Of a stretch of 64,000 bases of DNA, positions 62,351-64,000 are shown piece after piece (the first letter of the stretch is position 1; each line of letters starts with the position of its first letter). The stretch lies in contig NZ_KE557320.1 of the NCBI RefSeq assembly GCF_000442315.1, positions 1,165,217 through 1,229,216 on the forward strand, written 5' to 3'. Position numbers and translations under genes: made by a program. A model generated the notes under the pieces. That model was not told the DNA's origin and did no database searches. It was given only the letters and a program-made list of their open reading frames with translations. The DNA is from Rubellimicrobium thermophilum DSM 16684 (GTDB taxonomy: Bacteria; Pseudomonadota; Alphaproteobacteria; Rhodobacterales; Rhodobacteraceae).

Positions 62351-63942
62351 GGGATTTCGCCGCCCTCTATGCCGCGCTCGATGCCACCACCCGCGCGGGA
62401 GAGAAGGTCGCCGCCTTGGCGGCCTATTTCCGCACCGCACCGGAGCGCGACCGCCTCTGGACCATCGCGCTGTTCTCGGGCCACCGGCCGAGGCGTGTCG
62501 TCCCGGCCACCCGCCTGCGCGACTGGGCGGCCGAGGCGGCAGGCCTGCCGCCCTGGCTGATGGAGGAATGCCATGCCGCCGCCGGCGACCTGTCCGAGAC
62601 GATCGCCCTCGTCCTGCCGCCGCCCTCGCGCCGGATCGACCGGCCCCTCTCGGCCTGGATCGACCGCATCCGGGCGTTGGCCAGCCTGCCCGAGGCCGAC
62701 CGGAAGGCGGCGATCCTCGAGGCCTGGGACAGCCTGCCCCCGCCCGAACGCTTTCTGTTCAACAAGCTTCTCTCGGGCAGCTTCCGCGTCGGCCTCTCGC
62801 GCGGGCTGATGACGCGCGCCCTGGCCCGGGCGACGGGCCTGCCCGAAGCGGATGTCGCCCACAGCCTGATGGGCGACTGGTCCCCCGACGGCACGGACTG
62901 GGACAGGCTGCTGGGAACGGGCCAGCCCCGCAATGCCGGTGCCCGCCCCTATCCCTTCTGCCTTGCCGCCCCGCTCGAGGATCCGGCCCTCGTCGCCGAT
63001 CCCGCCGGATGGCTCGCCGAATACAAATGGGACGGCATCCGCGGCCAGCTCATCCTGCGCGGGGGCGTCCATCACCTGTGGTCGCGCGGAGAGGAGCTGA
63101 TCACCGACCGCTTTCCCGAACTGGTCCGCGCGCTCGACTGGCTGCCCCCCGGCACCGTGCTGGACGGAGAGGTCATGGCCTGGCGCGACGGCCCCCTGCC
63201 CTTTGCCGCCCTCCAGACCCGCATCGGGCGCAGGACCCTGACACGGGCGGTCCTCGAGCGGGCCCCGGCGATCCTGATGGCCTATGACCTTCTCGAACAG
63301 GACGGGCAGGACATCCGCGCCCTGCCCCTGGCCGATCGCCGCGCCCGGCTCGAGGCGCTGCTGGCGGGGCTGCCGCCCGAGGCCCCCCTGCGCCTGTCGC
63401 CTGCACTGCCCTTTGCCGGGCCGGAGGATCTGGCCGCGGCCCGCGCCGCCTCGCGCCGGGCGGGGGCCGAAGGGCTGATGCTCAAGCGCCGTGCCTCTCC
63501 CTACGGCACGGGGCGGCGCCGGGGCGACTGGTGGAAATGGAAGATGGATCCCTTCCGCGTGGATGCCGTCCTGGTCTATGCCCAGCCCGGTTCGGGCCGC
63601 CGCGCCGGCCTGTTCACCGATTTCACCTTCGCCCTGCGCGACGACGGGGGGGCCCTCGTGCCGGTCGCCAAGGCCTATTCCGGCCTCACGGACGAAGAGT
63701 TCCGCCAGATCACCGCCTGGGTCCAGCGCCATACCATCCGGCGCTTCGGCCCCGTCCGGCAGGTGGAACCCGTGCAGGTGTTCGAGATCGGCTTCGAGGG
63801 GATCCGCGAGAGCCCCCGCCACCGCTCCGGCATCGCCCTGCGCTTTCCGCGGATGCTGCGCTGGCGCCGCGACAAGCCGGCCGACGAGATCGACAGCCTC
63901 AAGACGCTGCGGGCGCTGCTGGCGGCGCAGGGCGGGGGCTGA
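62347..63942 (+). CDS. ATP-dependent DNA ligase, ligase-associated-repair type (TIGR04120-like)
   Basis: A 531-residue ligase from ATG 62347, overlapping the exonuclease stop. It has an N-terminal DNA-binding helical domain (RFLFNKLLSGSFRVGLSRGL). The adenylation domain begins LAEYKWDGIRGQLIL, with the K-x-D-G nucleophile Lys227. Further motifs are LWSRGEELITDRFPEL, TVLDGEVMAWRDG, AEGLMLKRRASPYGTGRRRGDWWKWK. The OB domain (FRVDAVLVYAQPGSGRRAGL) follows. It seals DNA nicks; probably a repair enzyme rather than the replicative NAD-dependent ligase. Confidence 0.92.
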   Translation: MRDFAALYAALDATTRAGEKVAALAAYFRTAPERDRLWTIALFSGHRPRRVVPATRLRDWAAEAAGLPPWLMEECHAAAGDLSETIALVLPPPSRRIDRPLSAWIDRIRALASLPEADRKAAILEAWDSLPPPERFLFNKLLSGSFRVGLSRGLMTRALARATGLPEADVAHSLMGDWSPDGTDWDRLLGTGQPRNAGARPYPFCLAAPLEDPALVADPAGWLAEYKWDGIRGQLILRGGVHHLWSRGEELITDRFPELVRALDWLPPGTVLDGEVMAWRDGPLPFAALQTRIGRRTLTRAVLERAPAILMAYDLLEQDGQDIRALPLADRRARLEALLAGLPPEAPLRLSPALPFAGPEDLAAARAASRRAGAEGLMLKRRASPYGTGRRRGDWWKWKMDPFRVDAVLVYAQPGSGRRAGLFTDFTFALRDDGGALVPVAKAYSGLTDEEFRQITAWVQRHTIRRFGPVRQVEPVQVFEIGFEGIRESPRHRSGIALRFPRMLRWRRDKPADEIDSLKTLRALLAAQGGG

Positions 63943-64000
63943 CCGGCGGGAGCGCGTCGCAGGGGCGGCCCGGCCGGCGGCGGCTCAGCCCAGGGCGGCG
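63943..64000. other. Window end
   Basis: The 58 bases after the ligase stop hold no gene on the plus strand. On the minus strand a frame ending ALG-stop (TGA at 63984-63986) could be the C terminus of a convergent gene outside the window; this is only a guess. The helicase expected next to the ligase is not visible. Confidence 0.3.

Overview
The window is a 64-kb piece of a high-GC alphaproteobacterial chromosome. The most likely source is a member of the Rhodobacterales. The evidence is a class I polyhydroxyalkanoate (PHA) locus, a homospermidine synthase, RTX/Hint-domain secreted proteins, a DUF2125 protein, GAAC-N7-GAAC LexA sites and dense GTGA/ATGA-overlapping operons. No IS element, prophage, CRISPR array, rRNA or tRNA gene was recognised.

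Layout. 1-4.4 kb: PHA metabolism (phaR partial, phaP, phaC on minus; phaZ divergent). 4.1-9.1 kb: two alpha/beta hydrolases, thrS, a cold-shock protein, rlmJ. 9.5-16.4 kb: one forward cluster with a TerB-like protein, a PhnD-like protein, a polar amino-acid ABC transporter with two binding proteins, and a glutamine-synthetase-family enzyme. 16.4-25 kb: a MotA/TolQ-like plus OmpA-like envelope pair, a ChaC-like enzyme, DUF2125, extensin-like protein, TyrA, HisC, DsbA-like protein. 25-32.4 kb: three secreted RTX and/or Hint proteins around hss and rpsD. 32.5-41.1 kb: gltX, a minimal zincin, an exported metallo-beta-lactamase-fold protein, a PfkB-type kinase, nadE, a MORN-repeat protein and an SDR. 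41.2-42.9 kb: leuA behind an apparent leucine attenuator. 43.0-49.9 kb: mreB-mreC-mreD-mrdA-rodA plus a GhrA-like dehydrogenase. 50-52.8 kb: a radical-SAM DNA-repair protein and a DUF4130-UdgX-like protein, each directly behind a LexA/SOS box. 52.8-60.5 kb: DUF808, ychF, a YqaE/Pmp3-like protein, two VOC proteins, trpA, lldD, a monooxygenase-like protein, a SnoaL-like protein, a GNAT and csbD. 60.7-63.9 kb: an HPF-like protein and the ligase-associated exonuclease/ATP-dependent ligase pair.

Sequence quality. About 22 single-base frameshifts were located, nearly all at short homopolymer runs. They occur even in genes that should be essential or central (mreC, mrdA, ychF, leuA, trpA). Correcting one base at each run restores protein lengths to family norms. 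They are therefore most likely sequencing or assembly indels, not pseudogenes, and the genes concerned are reported full length with the break position.

Most interesting biology: the SOS-controlled radical-SAM/UdgX pair, in which the UdgX catalytic histidine position is alanine; the leucine leader/attenuator; an EcfG-type promoter in front of csbD; the repeat-rich control region of the mreB operon; and the TerB/PhnD-like/ABC/glutamine-synthetase cluster.
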